DNA from: Rhodospirillaceae bacterium SYSU D60007
Lineage (GTDB): Bacteria > Pseudomonadota > Alphaproteobacteria > Reyranellales > Reyranellaceae
Assembly (NCBI GenBank): GCA_003574685.1
Contig: QOCQ01000002.1
Coordinates: forward strand, 124,001-188,000
Direction: 5' to 3'
DNA: 64,000 bases
In this document: positions 24,946-33,570 of the stretch, one piece after another
Numbering within the stretch: the first letter of the stretch is position 1
How the letters are laid out: every line of letters starts with the position of its first letter
The notes under the pieces: generated by a model
Seen by the model: the letters and a program-made list of their open reading frames with translations, nothing else
Databases searched by the model: none
What the model was told of the DNA's origin: nothing
Translations under genes and position numbers: made by a program

Positions 24946-26001
24946 ATGCGTATTGCCCAGATCGCTCCACTCACCGAGGCCATTCCGCCGAAGCTCTACG
25001 GCGGCACGGAGAGGGTCGTCTCATTCCTGACAGAAGAACTGGTGGCGATGGGACACGACGTCACGCTCTTTGCCAGTGGCGATTCTGAGACCACAGCCGA
25101 GCTGGACGCGACCTGGCCGCGCGCGCTGCGCCTCGACCCCAGCGTCCGCGACCCCATAGCGCTGCATATGCTGCTGCTGGAGCGCGTGCGCCAGCGCGCG
25201 CACGAGTTCGACCTGCTGCACTTCCATCTCGACTACTATCCATTCTCGCTGTTCACACGGCAGCGCACGCCCTTCGTGACGACCCTGCACGGCCGGCTCG
25301 ATCTGCCGGAGCAGCAGCCGGTCTTCGACGCCTTCACCTCGGTGCCGGTGATCTCGATCTCTGACGCCCAGCGCCGCCCGCTGCCGCAGGCAGGATGGGT
25401 TGGCACCATTCACCACGGTCTTCCTGACCGCTTGCTGACACCGCAACCCGCCGAGCCGGCATACCTCGCCTTCCTCGGCCGCATCGCACCGGAGAAGTGT
25501 GTCGATCGTGCGATTCACATTGCGCAGCTTTGCGGGCTGCCGCTGAAGATCGCCGCCAAGGTCGACAAGGCCGATGCGGCCTATTTCAAGAAGGAGATCG
25601 AGCCGCTGCTGGGACAGCCGAATATCGAGTTCATCGGCGAGATCACCGATGCGCAAAAACCGGAGTTTCTCAGCGGCGCGCTGGCACTGCTGGTCACCAT
25701 CGACTGGCCCGAACCCTTCGGCCTGGTGATGATCGAGGCGATGGCCTGCGGCACGCCGGTGATCGCCTTCAACCGTGGCTCGGTGCCGGAGATCGTCGAG
25801 GAAGGCACGACCGGCTTCATCGTCGAGGACGAGGTCGGCGCCGTGGCCGCCGTGCAGCGCCTGTCGCAGCTGTCGCGGGCGACCATCCGCCGCCAGTTCG
25901 AGCGTCGCTTCACGGCACGCCGCATGGCGGAGGACTACCTGCACATCTACGGCGCCCTGGCGCGCCGCGACCACCATCACCTGCGTGTGGTCAAGACCTG
26001 A
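24946..26001 (+). CDS. Family 4-type glycosyltransferase
   Basis: The 351-residue enzyme has the GT-B fold. MRIAQIAPLTEAIPPKLYGGTERVV at the start binds acceptor, with HFHLDYYPF and a TLHGRLDLPEQQ segment. The C-terminal nucleotide-sugar domain has the retaining-enzyme motif EPFGLVMIEAMACGTPVIAFNRGSVPEIVEEG, with the conserved E-x7-E pair, and YLAFLGRIAPEKCVDRAI. It probably adds a sugar to a surface polysaccharide or lipid. It is divergent from the ABC exporter, 182 bases apart, but no wider glycan cluster is adjacent here. Confidence 0.88.
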   Translation: MRIAQIAPLTEAIPPKLYGGTERVVSFLTEELVAMGHDVTLFASGDSETTAELDATWPRALRLDPSVRDPIALHMLLLERVRQRAHEFDLLHFHLDYYPFSLFTRQRTPFVTTLHGRLDLPEQQPVFDAFTSVPVISISDAQRRPLPQAGWVGTIHHGLPDRLLTPQPAEPAYLAFLGRIAPEKCVDRAIHIAQLCGLPLKIAAKVDKADAAYFKKEIEPLLGQPNIEFIGEITDAQKPEFLSGALALLVTIDWPEPFGLVMIEAMACGTPVIAFNRGSVPEIVEEGTTGFIVEDEVGAVAAVQRLSQLSRATIRRQFERRFTARRMAEDYLHIYGALARRDHHHLRVVKT

Positions 26002-26012
26002 CACCTCATTGT

Positions 26013-26149
26013 CCTTCCCCCGGAGGGGGAAGGTGGCGCGCCAGCGCCGGAAGGGGATGCCTCAACAAGCAGGCGTCAACAGCGAGACACCGTACGTGTT
26101 GCACCATCCCCCTTCCGCCCTTCGGGCACCTTCCCCCTCCGGGGGAAGG
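26013..26149. repeat. Inverted repeat with CCTTCCCCCGGAGGGGGAAGG arms
   Basis: A 21-base palindrome at 26013-26033 and a second at 26129-26149, joined by GGTGGCGCGCCAGCGCCGGAAGG-like arms, form a large hairpin between the convergent glycosyltransferase and tartrate-dehydratase-like genes. The same design recurs at 58453-58593 and, in shortened form, at 61540-61738. The right arm could terminate the minus-strand operon. Confidence 0.75.
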
Positions 26150-26155
26150 CGAGAT

Positions 26156-27319
26156 TCAATCGAGCAGCGTCTTCATCACGGTCCAGAGATCGTTCCTGGC
26201 CTCGAATCCGATTCCCGGGATGTCGGGTAGCCGCACGCGACCATCGACCACCGGGCAATTGTCGGCGAAGCCGCCGAAGGGCGCGAACACCTGCGGGTAG
26301 GATTCGTTGCCGCCAAGCTGAAGCCCGACCGCGATGTTCAGCGCGAACTGATGCCCGCCATGCGGCACGCAGCGCCGCGGTGACCAGCCGTGCACCTTCA
26401 GCATCTCGAGCGTGCGCAGGTACTCGACCAGCCCGTAGCTCAGCGCCGGATCGAACTGCAGCACATCGCGGTCCGGGCGCAGGCCGCCATGACGCACGAG
26501 GTTGCGCGCGTCCTGCATCGAGAACAGGTTTTCTCCCGTGGCAATCGTGCCGTGGTACTGCGTCGCCAGCGCCGCGTGCGCGAGATAGTCGAGCGGATCG
26601 AGCGGCTCCTCGTACCATTTCAGCCCGTACGGTGCGAGCGCACGGCCCCATTCCATGGCCGTCGGCAGGTCGAAGCGGCCGTTCACGTCCACCGCCAGCC
26701 GCTCGCCGTCGCCTACCAGCTTCAGCACCGCCTCGATGCGGCGCAGATCGTCGGCCAGCGGCACGCCGCCGATCTTCATCTTCACGTGCCGGTAGCCGAG
26801 ATCAAGATAGTGCCGCATCTCCGCGACGAGCTGCTCGATATCCTTGCCCGGATAGTAGTAGCCGCCGGCCGCGTAGACCCAGGCCGCATCATCGGCGGCG
26901 CCGCCGCTGTAGCGCCCGGCCAGCAGCTTCCACAGCGGCACGCGCTCTGCCTTGGCCACCGCATCCCAGATCGCCATGTCGATCACGCCCACCGCCACCG
27001 AGCGCTCGCCATGGCCGCCCGGCTTCTCGTTTTTCATCATCGCCGCCCAACACTTTGCCGGATCGAGCAGCCCCTGCGCGTCGAGCAGGGAGTCGGGCGC
27101 CGCTTGCTGCAGGCGCGGGACGAAGCGCTCGCCCAGCAGCCCGCGCTGCGCGTAGCGGTCGTTCGAGTTGAAGCCAAAGCCCATGACAGGCTTTCCGTCC
27201 ACGAACTTGTCGGTGACCACGGCAACGACGCTCGCCGTCATCTGACTGAAGTCGATATAGGCGTTGGCGATCTGCGAACGGATCGGCGCGACGATGTCAC
27301 GGATGGCTACAATGCGCAT
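26156..27319 (-). CDS. tarD: D-tartrate dehydratase-like enolase-superfamily enzyme
   Basis: The 387-residue protein aligns in memory closely with Bradyrhizobium D(-)-tartrate dehydratase over its whole length: NAYIDFSQMTASVVAVVTD, NEKPGGHGERSVAVGVIDMA, YVYAAGGYYYPGK-like segments. The catalytic pair is present: the KxK lysines about 180-182 in HVKMKIGG, and the histidine in PHGGHQFALN. Metal ligands are in VDVNGRFDL, WYEEPLD and ATGENLFS. The reaction would dehydrate tartrate to oxaloacetate. It is the last gene of the selenoprotein operon, 20 bases after the permease. The exact hydroxyacid substrate remains to be proven. Confidence 0.82.
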   Translation of the reverse strand: MRIVAIRDIVAPIRSQIANAYIDFSQMTASVVAVVTDKFVDGKPVMGFGFNSNDRYAQRGLLGERFVPRLQQAAPDSLLDAQGLLDPAKCWAAMMKNEKPGGHGERSVAVGVIDMAIWDAVAKAERVPLWKLLAGRYSGGAADDAAWVYAAGGYYYPGKDIEQLVAEMRHYLDLGYRHVKMKIGGVPLADDLRRIEAVLKLVGDGERLAVDVNGRFDLPTAMEWGRALAPYGLKWYEEPLDPLDYLAHAALATQYHGTIATGENLFSMQDARNLVRHGGLRPDRDVLQFDPALSYGLVEYLRTLEMLKVHGWSPRRCVPHGGHQFALNIAVGLQLGGNESYPQVFAPFGGFADNCPVVDGRVRLPDIPGIGFEARNDLWTVMKTLLD

Positions 27320-27339
27320 CAGAAGCTCCCCTCCACCGG

Positions 27340-28113
27340 CTAGCCGATGATCCAGCCCCGAAGCAGCCCGAAGGTGCCGGCGCCGAACAGGATGGCAAGC
27401 GCAACGCCGCGGTAAAGCCGCTCGTCGCGCGGATTGAACAGGCGATGGCCGATCCACGCGCCCAGCAGCATCAGCGGCAACAATACCAACCCGCGCACGA
27501 CCGAGCCGAGACCGGCAAGTCCCGACCAGTACATGATGAGGATCAGCGGAAACTGTGTCGCCATGTAATAGGTGATGATGTTGGCACGATGCCGCGCCGG
27601 CGGATCGTTGCCGGCCAGCAGGTACATCAGCACCGGCGGCCCGCCCACGCTGGTGGTCGCCATCATCATGCCGGAGAGAAAACCGACTCCCATGCCGGCC
27701 ACCGCCGAGCGCCGGCCGTGGTAGCGCAGGCCCATTGTCATGATCAGCACGAAGGCGACGATGATCCCTGACACCACCTTCACGATCAGGTTCTTGTCGA
27801 CGCTGGCCAGCAGCCATGCACCGAACGGCATGGCAAGGCAGGCCACCACGCTCATGGGACCGACGATGCGCCAGTCGCACTCGCGGCGCGCCGCGGGAAA
27901 GAGCTGCAGGCTGACGGCCAGCTCGATGGTCACCACCGTGGCGATCATGTCGGTGGGGCCGAACAGCACGGCGAAGACCGGTGCCATCAGCATGGCCGAG
28001 CCGAATCCGGCAAAGCCGCGCATCAGCCCGGCCACCAGTACGACGACTGCGGGCAGCCAGAAGCCGGTACCCGCAAATAGCCCAGCGAGATAAGCAATGA
28101 CGGAGTCGAACAC
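27340..28113 (-). CDS. TauE/SafE-family membrane permease
   Basis: The protein has about eight hydrophobic segments, with a pair of repeats typical of the TauE/SafE (DUF81) family: WLPAVVVLVAGLMRGFAGFGSA in the first and FLSGMMMATTSVGGPPVLMYLL in the second. The family moves anionic compounds such as sulfite, sulfoacetate or other organic anions across the inner membrane. The start is uncertain: GTG at 28113 is used, and another GTG at 28155 is possible. It lies 20 bases before tarD, so it probably serves the operon's substrate or product. Confidence 0.85.
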   Translation of the reverse strand: MFDSVIAYLAGLFAGTGFWLPAVVVLVAGLMRGFAGFGSAMLMAPVFAVLFGPTDMIATVVTIELAVSLQLFPAARRECDWRIVGPMSVVACLAMPFGAWLLASVDKNLIVKVVSGIIVAFVLIMTMGLRYHGRRSAVAGMGVGFLSGMMMATTSVGGPPVLMYLLAGNDPPARHRANIITYYMATQFPLILIMYWSGLAGLGSVVRGLVLLPLMLLGAWIGHRLFNPRDERLYRGVALAILFGAGTFGLLRGWIIG

Positions 28114-28202
28114 GCGGGGAAATATCCGGCGGGCAGAACGCCCGCACGACGCCACGGGCCCGGTGGTGGTAGCACCGCGCGCAACGAACAGACAAGCTCG
28201 CG

Positions 28203-28910
28203 CTAGCCGGCGAGCAGGCCAGTCAGTACGGGATCGTCGGGGGACAGGCGCGCGGCGGCGCCGGAGAGCAGGATGCTGCCGTGCGCCAGCACCACGGCCT
28301 CGTCGGCGATGGCCAGCGCGCGTGCGGCGTTCTGCTCCGCCAGCAGCACGGCGACGCCGTCATCGGCGATGGCGCGCAGGCGGTGGAACACGTCTTGCGC
28401 CACGCGCGGTGCCAGGCCGAGCGACGGCTCGTCCAGCAAGAGTGCTCGCGGGCGGCGCACGAGCGCCCGGGCGATCGCCAGCATCTGCTGCTGTCCGCCC
28501 GAGAGTCGCCAGGCGCGTTCCGATGCCTTGTCGGCCAGATCCGGGAACAGCGCCAGCATGCCGGCCACGCGCGCCCCCCGTTCGGCCGCGCCCGCATCCA
28601 TGCCCACCTCGATGTTCTCGCGTACGGTCAGTCCGGGGAAGACGCGCCGGCCTTCGGGCACGTAGCTGAGCCCGGCATCGGCGCGCCGCTCCGGTGACAG
28701 GCCGGCGAGATCAGTGTCGCCAAGGCTCAACTGCCGGACAGTGGACGGTACCAGCCCCACGACTGCTTGCAGCAGCGAGCTCTTGCCTGCGCCGTTGGCG
28801 CCCAGCAGCGCCACGATGCGGCCGGCCGGCACTGCCAGCGCCACGTTGTCCACGGCAAGCGCGCCGCCATAGCTCACCGACAGGCCTTCGATGCGCAGCA
28901 CGCCCGTCAT
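28203..28910 (-). CDS. livF: Branched-chain-type ABC transporter ATPase, LivF-like
   Basis: The 235-residue ATPase has Walker A LLGANGAGKSS, the LSYVPEGRRVFPGLTVRENI segment characteristic of LivF, signature LSGGQQQMLAIARAL, Walker B LLLDEPSLGLAP and the LLAEQNAARAL H-loop region. It pairs with the LivH and fused LivM-LivG proteins upstream (start overlaps the LivM-LivG stop as ATGA). The set would form a HAAT-family importer, of which the periplasmic binding protein is not encoded in the operon. Liv here names the family; the substrate need not be an amino acid. Confidence 0.88.
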   Translation of the reverse strand: MTGVLRIEGLSVSYGGALAVDNVALAVPAGRIVALLGANGAGKSSLLQAVVGLVPSTVRQLSLGDTDLAGLSPERRADAGLSYVPEGRRVFPGLTVRENIEVGMDAGAAERGARVAGMLALFPDLADKASERAWRLSGGQQQMLAIARALVRRPRALLLDEPSLGLAPRVAQDVFHRLRAIADDGVAVLLAEQNAARALAIADEAVVLAHGSILLSGAAARLSPDDPVLTGLLAG

Positions 28911-30649
28911 GCTGCGCCCTCCTCGTGGTCGATACCGAACCAGGCCAGCCGCACGCGCGGATCGCGGCGCACCGCCTCGACCGGCCCATCGGCCACGACC
29001 TGGCCGCGGTCGAGGCAGATCAGTCGATTGGTGCAGGCTGCGAGGAAATCAATGTCGTGGTCGATGATCAGCAGCGTCGTACCTTCGGCGCACACCGCGC
29101 GCAGATGACGCGCCAGCGCAGCACGCTCGGACCGCGACAGGCCGGCCCCGGGCTCGTCGAGCACCAGCAGATGCGGGCGTGCCATCAGGGCGCGCGCGAC
29201 CTCCACCAGCCGCCGCCGGCCGGCAGGCAGCGCGCCGCACGGCCTCGCCGCGTCGCTGCCGGCATCGAGTCGCGCCAGCCAATGTGATGCCTCGGCGCGC
29301 GCCGCCGGCAACGATGGACGCGGGCTGCGCCGCCATGCTGCCGCGGCGACGGCATCCTCGGCCGGCGCCGCTGCGACGAGCTGCGCCTGCTGAAAGGTGC
29401 GCGATACGCCCAGCCGGGCAATGGCGTAGGCGGCGCGATCGCGCAGGGTTTCGCTACCGAGACTGATCCGGCCGGCGTCAGCAGCGATGATGCCGGTGAC
29501 GACATTGACCAGCGTGGTCTTGCCCGAGCCGTTGGGCCCGATCACACCGACGGCCTCGGCCGGCGCCACCTCGAAGCTCACGCCATCGAGCGCGCGGACG
29601 CCGCCGAAAGACTTGCCGACGCTTTCCAGTCGCAACGTACCCGGTGCGGCCGCGCGCGCGACTGTCGGCGGCTGCGGCGCCGGCGCTGACGTTGGGGTGA
29701 CGGGCGGCCGGAGGCGGCGGCGCGCATCCGTCACCAGGGCGGCCAGCCCGTCGGGGGCCACGATCACCATAGCCAGCGCCAGCAGGCCGAAGGCGATGAG
29801 GTGGCGGTTCTCGAGGAAGCGGAACCATTCCGGCGCGTGTGTCAGCAGGATGGCGCCAAGGGCCGCTCCCAGGACCGCCCGGCGGCCGCCGATCACGGTG
29901 GCGATCAGGCAGCCTATCATGACCGGCATGTCGGCGACGTCGGGGGACACGACGCCCACCACCTGCGCGTGCAGCGCACCGGCGAGTCCTGCGAGGCCGG
30001 CGCCTGCGACGAAGGCGCTGAAGCGCAGCGCCGCGACGTCGATGCCCAGCGATTGCGCCGCCTGCGGGTGCTCGCGCGCGAGATCCAGCACCGGACCGGC
30101 CAGCCCCGCCAGGACTCGCGCCACCATCCATCCGGCCGCGCCGAACAGACCCCACACCAGCAACAGCATGGGCCAGCCGCGCGGCACCACCGGCAGAATC
30201 CCGGCCAGTCCATTGGCACCGCCGGTCAGCGTTTCGAGATTTACGGCCGCCAGATGGATGAGCTGCGCCACGGCGAGCGTCGCCAGCGCGAAATAGTGCG
30301 TCTGGAGCCGCAGCACGGCGACACCGACCATCGCCGCCACCAGCATGGCCGCCAACGCCGCGGCCGGCAGCGTCAACGCCATGGCCCAGGGCACGTGCAG
30401 GGACAGCAGGGCCGCCACGTAGGCGCCGAGGCCAAACAGGCCGCCTTGCGCCAGCGAGAGCGCGCCGGCATGGCCGAACACGAGCTGGTAGCCCAGCACC
30501 AGCAGGGCCTGTGCGCCAGCGAGCGTGGCGAGGCGGATGGTATAGGAGTCGCCCGCCAGCGCGAGCCACGCCAGCGCTGCGCCAGCCGCCGCCAGCGCCG
30601 GTGCTGGCCCCTGCGCCAGCAGGATGCGCAATGTGCTGCCGGGCTTCAC
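28907..30649 (-). CDS. Fused LivM permease and LivG ATPase
   Basis: This 580-residue protein joins two subunits. Residues about 1-310 are a LivM-type permease with about ten membrane segments, including YQLVFGHAGALSLAQGGLFG and the FVAGAGLAGLAGALHA segment. A Pro/Ala linker (about 320-345) leads to a LivG-type ATPase: Walker A VIGPNGSGKTT, a RTFQQAQLV segment, Walker B LLVLDEPGAGLS and IIDHDIDFLAACTNRL. The signature is degenerate: where LSYGQ is usual the protein reads ALPAGRRRLVEVARAL. The GTG start overlaps the LivH stop (GTGA), showing coupling. Such fusions exist in other alphaproteobacteria. Confidence 0.87.
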   Translation of the reverse strand: MKPGSTLRILLAQGPAPALAAAGAALAWLALAGDSYTIRLATLAGAQALLVLGYQLVFGHAGALSLAQGGLFGLGAYVAALLSLHVPWAMALTLPAAALAAMLVAAMVGVAVLRLQTHYFALATLAVAQLIHLAAVNLETLTGGANGLAGILPVVPRGWPMLLLVWGLFGAAGWMVARVLAGLAGPVLDLAREHPQAAQSLGIDVAALRFSAFVAGAGLAGLAGALHAQVVGVVSPDVADMPVMIGCLIATVIGGRRAVLGAALGAILLTHAPEWFRFLENRHLIAFGLLALAMVIVAPDGLAALVTDARRRLRPPVTPTSAPAPQPPTVARAAAPGTLRLESVGKSFGGVRALDGVSFEVAPAEAVGVIGPNGSGKTTLVNVVTGIIAADAGRISLGSETLRDRAAYAIARLGVSRTFQQAQLVAAAPAEDAVAAAAWRRSPRPSLPAARAEASHWLARLDAGSDAARPCGALPAGRRRLVEVARALMARPHLLVLDEPGAGLSRSERAALARHLRAVCAEGTTLLIIDHDIDFLAACTNRLICLDRGQVVADGPVEAVRRDPRVRLAWFGIDHEEGAA

Positions 30650-31533
30650 GCGCGCTGTCCGATCGCCTCGCCGAACAAGCCCTGCGGGCGCCATAGCAGA
30701 ATGATCAGCAGCGTCAGATAGAGCAGTGCTTGCGCCCACACAGCCGACAGCGCCGCCGAAACCAGCGTCTCGAACAGCGCGATCAGCAAAGCGCCCAGCA
30801 ACGCGCCGGGCACACTGCCCCAGCCGCCGATCGCGGCAGCGATATAGGCCTTGACCATGTAGGCCGGTCCCTGGCCGGCGTGGACGAAGAACTGGTGGCC
30901 CAGCAATGCACCGGCCAGACCTGCCAGCCCGCCGCCCAGTGCAAAAGCGCCCACGACCAGACGCGCGGCACGGATGCCAAGCGCGCGCGCCATGTCGCGG
31001 TCTTGCGCCACGGCACGAAAGCGGCGGCCGGTCTGGGTGCGCTCCAGCAGCAGGTAGACGCCGGCGACGCAGAGCCCGGCAACCAGGATCAGTGCCAGCG
31101 GCTGGCGGCCGAACGCGACGCCGCCGATCATCAGCGCGGCCCCCTCCCACAACGCCGGCGCCGTGCGCGGCTCGGGACCGAAGAAGGCCATCGCCGATTG
31201 CTCAAACACCGCGGCGAGCGCAATGGTGGCCACGAACATCGCCGCTGGCGGTCTGTCCCGCAGCGGCCAGAAACCCAATGCTGCCACCAGCAACCCCACC
31301 AGGCCTGATACGACGACCACCAGCGGCAGCAGCACAACGCCCGGCAGCCGCACACCGGCGAGAGTCAGCAGCCCGGACAGGGTAACGGCCGCTACGCCGC
31401 CCAGCATCACCATGTCGCCCTGCGCGAAGTTCACCGCGCCCGCGGCGTTGAGCACCAGCACGAAGCCCAGCGCCACCAGCGCATAGGCGGCACCCAGCGC
31501 CAGCGCATTGACCAGAAGCTGTGCCGTCACCAT
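30646..31533 (-). CDS. livH: Branched-chain-type ABC permease, LivH-like
   Basis: The 295-residue permease has about eight membrane segments and the LivH hallmarks: LGAAYALVALGFVLVLNAAGAV, NFAQGDMVMLGG, RRFRAVAQDRDMARALGI and IGGWGSVPGALLGAL. It is the first transporter gene of the operon, 12 bases after the partner-protein gene and overlapping the LivM-LivG fusion. It would form the membrane channel with that fusion. Substrate specificity comes from the missing binding protein and cannot be inferred. Confidence 0.9.
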   Translation of the reverse strand: MVTAQLLVNALALGAAYALVALGFVLVLNAAGAVNFAQGDMVMLGGVAAVTLSGLLTLAGVRLPGVVLLPLVVVVSGLVGLLVAALGFWPLRDRPPAAMFVATIALAAVFEQSAMAFFGPEPRTAPALWEGAALMIGGVAFGRQPLALILVAGLCVAGVYLLLERTQTGRRFRAVAQDRDMARALGIRAARLVVGAFALGGGLAGLAGALLGHQFFVHAGQGPAYMVKAYIAAAIGGWGSVPGALLGALLIALFETLVSAALSAVWAQALLYLTLLIILLWRPQGLFGEAIGQRA

Positions 31534-31545
31534 GGCGCGGTTATA

Positions 31546-32514
31546 CTACACGGCGCGCGTGATGGTCCTTGTGCCGCCGGCCCAGAGCGGCAGGTAGGTC
31601 ATCTTGATGCCCGGGCCACCGGTCACGATGACGTGGATGTCGTCCGGCGCACGTGCCGCCCGCGGCTCGCCGGTCGCTTCGAAGAGCCAGCGTTGAATGC
31701 GCAGCAGATCCCAGCCGTGCCGGACGATCAGCCGCGCCAGCTCGGGCGGCAACAGCAGCACCTGCTCGCCGCGTTCCGGCCGGCGCGCGGCACCGGAAAC
31801 GGCGATGGCCGCCTGCATGGCGGTGGCGACAGGGCGCAGCACCACCTCGGGCGTGTCGCCATCGCCTGACGGCAGGATCTCGGCGGTACCGGACACGCCG
31901 AGCACCGTGACGGCACTGGCATTGATCGCAAGGCCACGGCGCGCGCCAAGCGGCGGGAAGATCGCCTCGGCATTCTCGGCAAAGCAGAACGTGTACTTGC
32001 CGGGCTGCCCCATGGTCGCCATGTCGCCGATGCCGGGCTGCGCCCCGCCGATGTTGCGCAGCACCAGCGCCAGCGCGCGGCCGATACTGGCATTGGCGCG
32101 ATTGCCCGGGCCAAGGCAGTTGATGCCGGCGTTCAAACCCAGCGTATCGACGATCGGGCCGTGCACCAGCATTGCGACGGCAGTCGTGCCCGTGGTCGTC
32201 AGGATGCCAAGCAGGTTGAAGTCCGGTTCAAGGCACGCCACCGCCGCGGCCAGCACCACCGGCAGCTCCGCGGGCCGCGCGCCGGCCAGCACGCAATTGT
32301 AGGCAACAGCGGCGGGCGTGAGCTCGCCGAATAGCGGCGGCATCTGGCCATAGCTGCGATCTCGCTCATCGACGCCGACCAGCATCGAGTCCAGGCGCCG
32401 ACGCGTTGGCGGCACCAGCGGCAGGCCGTCAGCGAGCCCCGCCTCCTCCAGCGCCGCCTGCGCCTGATCCCAGGATGTCGACTCCCCGAACAGGAGAAGG
32501 TCGTCGGCGATCAT
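31546..32514 (-). CDS. UGSC-operon partner protein, short paralogue (function unknown)
   Basis: The 322-residue protein shows no known catalytic domain that I can name. It is a paralogue of the protein just upstream: both share the GLADGLPL/GWGDGMPL opening and an AVAYNCVLAGARP-type helix. Both also have an RANASIGRAL/RANATIGRAL segment followed by NIGGA-x-PG, and a late GTAEI/GTAVI strand region. Conserved cysteines and the INCLGPGNRANA segment suggest an enzyme or a cofactor-binding partner. Its ATG at 32514 overlaps the stop of the other paralogue (ATGA). The operon context ties it to the UGSC selenoprotein and transporter. Confidence 0.72.
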   Translation of the reverse strand: MIADDLLLFGESTSWDQAQAALEEAGLADGLPLVPPTRRRLDSMLVGVDERDRSYGQMPPLFGELTPAAVAYNCVLAGARPAELPVVLAAAVACLEPDFNLLGILTTTGTTAVAMLVHGPIVDTLGLNAGINCLGPGNRANASIGRALALVLRNIGGAQPGIGDMATMGQPGKYTFCFAENAEAIFPPLGARRGLAINASAVTVLGVSGTAEILPSGDGDTPEVVLRPVATAMQAAIAVSGAARRPERGEQVLLLPPELARLIVRHGWDLLRIQRWLFEATGEPRAARAPDDIHVIVTGGPGIKMTYLPLWAGGTRTITRAV

Positions 32515-33551
32515 GCCGTAGCGACGCGCACCGAGATCACCGCGGTGCCGCCGAACGACGGAATCCACGCCGAATGCTTGCCCGGTCCGCCAGCCACCAC
32601 GATGTGGATGTCCTGCGGCGTAGGGGCGATCTTGTAGTAGCCATCTTCAGGCACATGGCCAGAGCCGGCGTAGCTTGCCTGGTTCTCCTTGGACACGCGC
32701 GAGACAGGCACGCGGGCACGCTCGAAGAGATGCTGCTGCATGCGCTCGATGGTCCAGCTGTCGCGATGCAGCGTCTCGGCATGCTCCGGCCCCAGCACAA
32801 CGACGTACGGTCCCTTGCCGTAGATGTTGTTGGCGCCGGGCTGCGCGATGCTGCCGGCAATAGTGGTCATCAGGCCTTCGCCCGAGGTGCTGCCATGGTC
32901 GTTGATGTTGTGCGGCGGCTCGCCGGCCATCACCGTGACCACGCTGTCCGAGGCAGCGAAGCCGTGGCGCACATGGTACGGCGTCCACGGGCTTTCCTCC
33001 TCGTTCTCGCCGAAGCAGTAGGCAAACTTCGCCGGCGACCCGTGGGTGGCGCGGTCCATCACCCCCGGTCTGGCGCCGCCGATATTGAGCAGGATGAGCT
33101 GCAGGGCGCGGCCGATGGTGGCGTTGGCACGCCAGCCCTGGCCGAAGCAATTGCTGCCGCAGTTGATGTCGAGCGTTTTGCGGATGGGGCCGCTTACCAG
33201 CACCATCGGCGCGCAGGGATGGGTCGTGGCCAACGTGCCGTGCAGGTTGTAGTCGGCGTTCAGCACGCCGCGCAACCCCGCCAGCACGACGGGAAAGTAC
33301 TCAGGCTTGCAGCCGGCCATCACGGCGTTGGCGGCCAGGCTTTGCAGGGTAGGCACGATCTGGCGCGGCGAAACGGGCGCGAAGGGCTGGTTGTCGCCGC
33401 GGCAGACCGCGACGAACTTCGCCACCGCCGCCTCGGTGGGCAGGGCCAGCGGCATGCCGTCGCCCCAGCCTTGCTCAAGTGCGTATTCGTTCCAGCCCTC
33501 TGCATCGAACTCGGGGATGTCGAGGAGTTCCGTCTCAGGCGTGTCAGTCAT
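32511..33551 (-). CDS. UGSC-operon partner protein, long paralogue (function unknown)
   Basis: The 346-residue protein carries the same core as the neighbour: GWGDGMPLALPTEAAVAKFV, NAVMAGCKPEYFPVVLAGL, NCGSNCFGQGWRANATIGRA, then NIGGARPGVMD and FCFGENEEE-like stretches. The end has the VVAGGPGKHSAWIPSFGG segment. It begins 19 bases after the selenoprotein stop. I recognise it only as a family that travels with UGSC-motif proteins. A heteromeric complex of the two paralogues with the selenoprotein is my inference from pairing and spacing. No signal peptide is present, so it is cytoplasmic. Confidence 0.72.
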   Translation of the reverse strand: MTDTPETELLDIPEFDAEGWNEYALEQGWGDGMPLALPTEAAVAKFVAVCRGDNQPFAPVSPRQIVPTLQSLAANAVMAGCKPEYFPVVLAGLRGVLNADYNLHGTLATTHPCAPMVLVSGPIRKTLDINCGSNCFGQGWRANATIGRALQLILLNIGGARPGVMDRATHGSPAKFAYCFGENEEESPWTPYHVRHGFAASDSVVTVMAGEPPHNINDHGSTSGEGLMTTIAGSIAQPGANNIYGKGPYVVVLGPEHAETLHRDSWTIERMQQHLFERARVPVSRVSKENQASYAGSGHVPEDGYYKIAPTPQDIHIVVAGGPGKHSAWIPSFGGTAVISVRVATA

Positions 33552-33570
33552 CTGCTGTTCCGTACGCAGC

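Noticed and set aside
24763-24970. Longer start for the ABC exporter
   Set aside because: The extra 69 residues would reach into the promoter and start of the divergent glycosyltransferase gene. The ATG at 24763 has a ribosome site.
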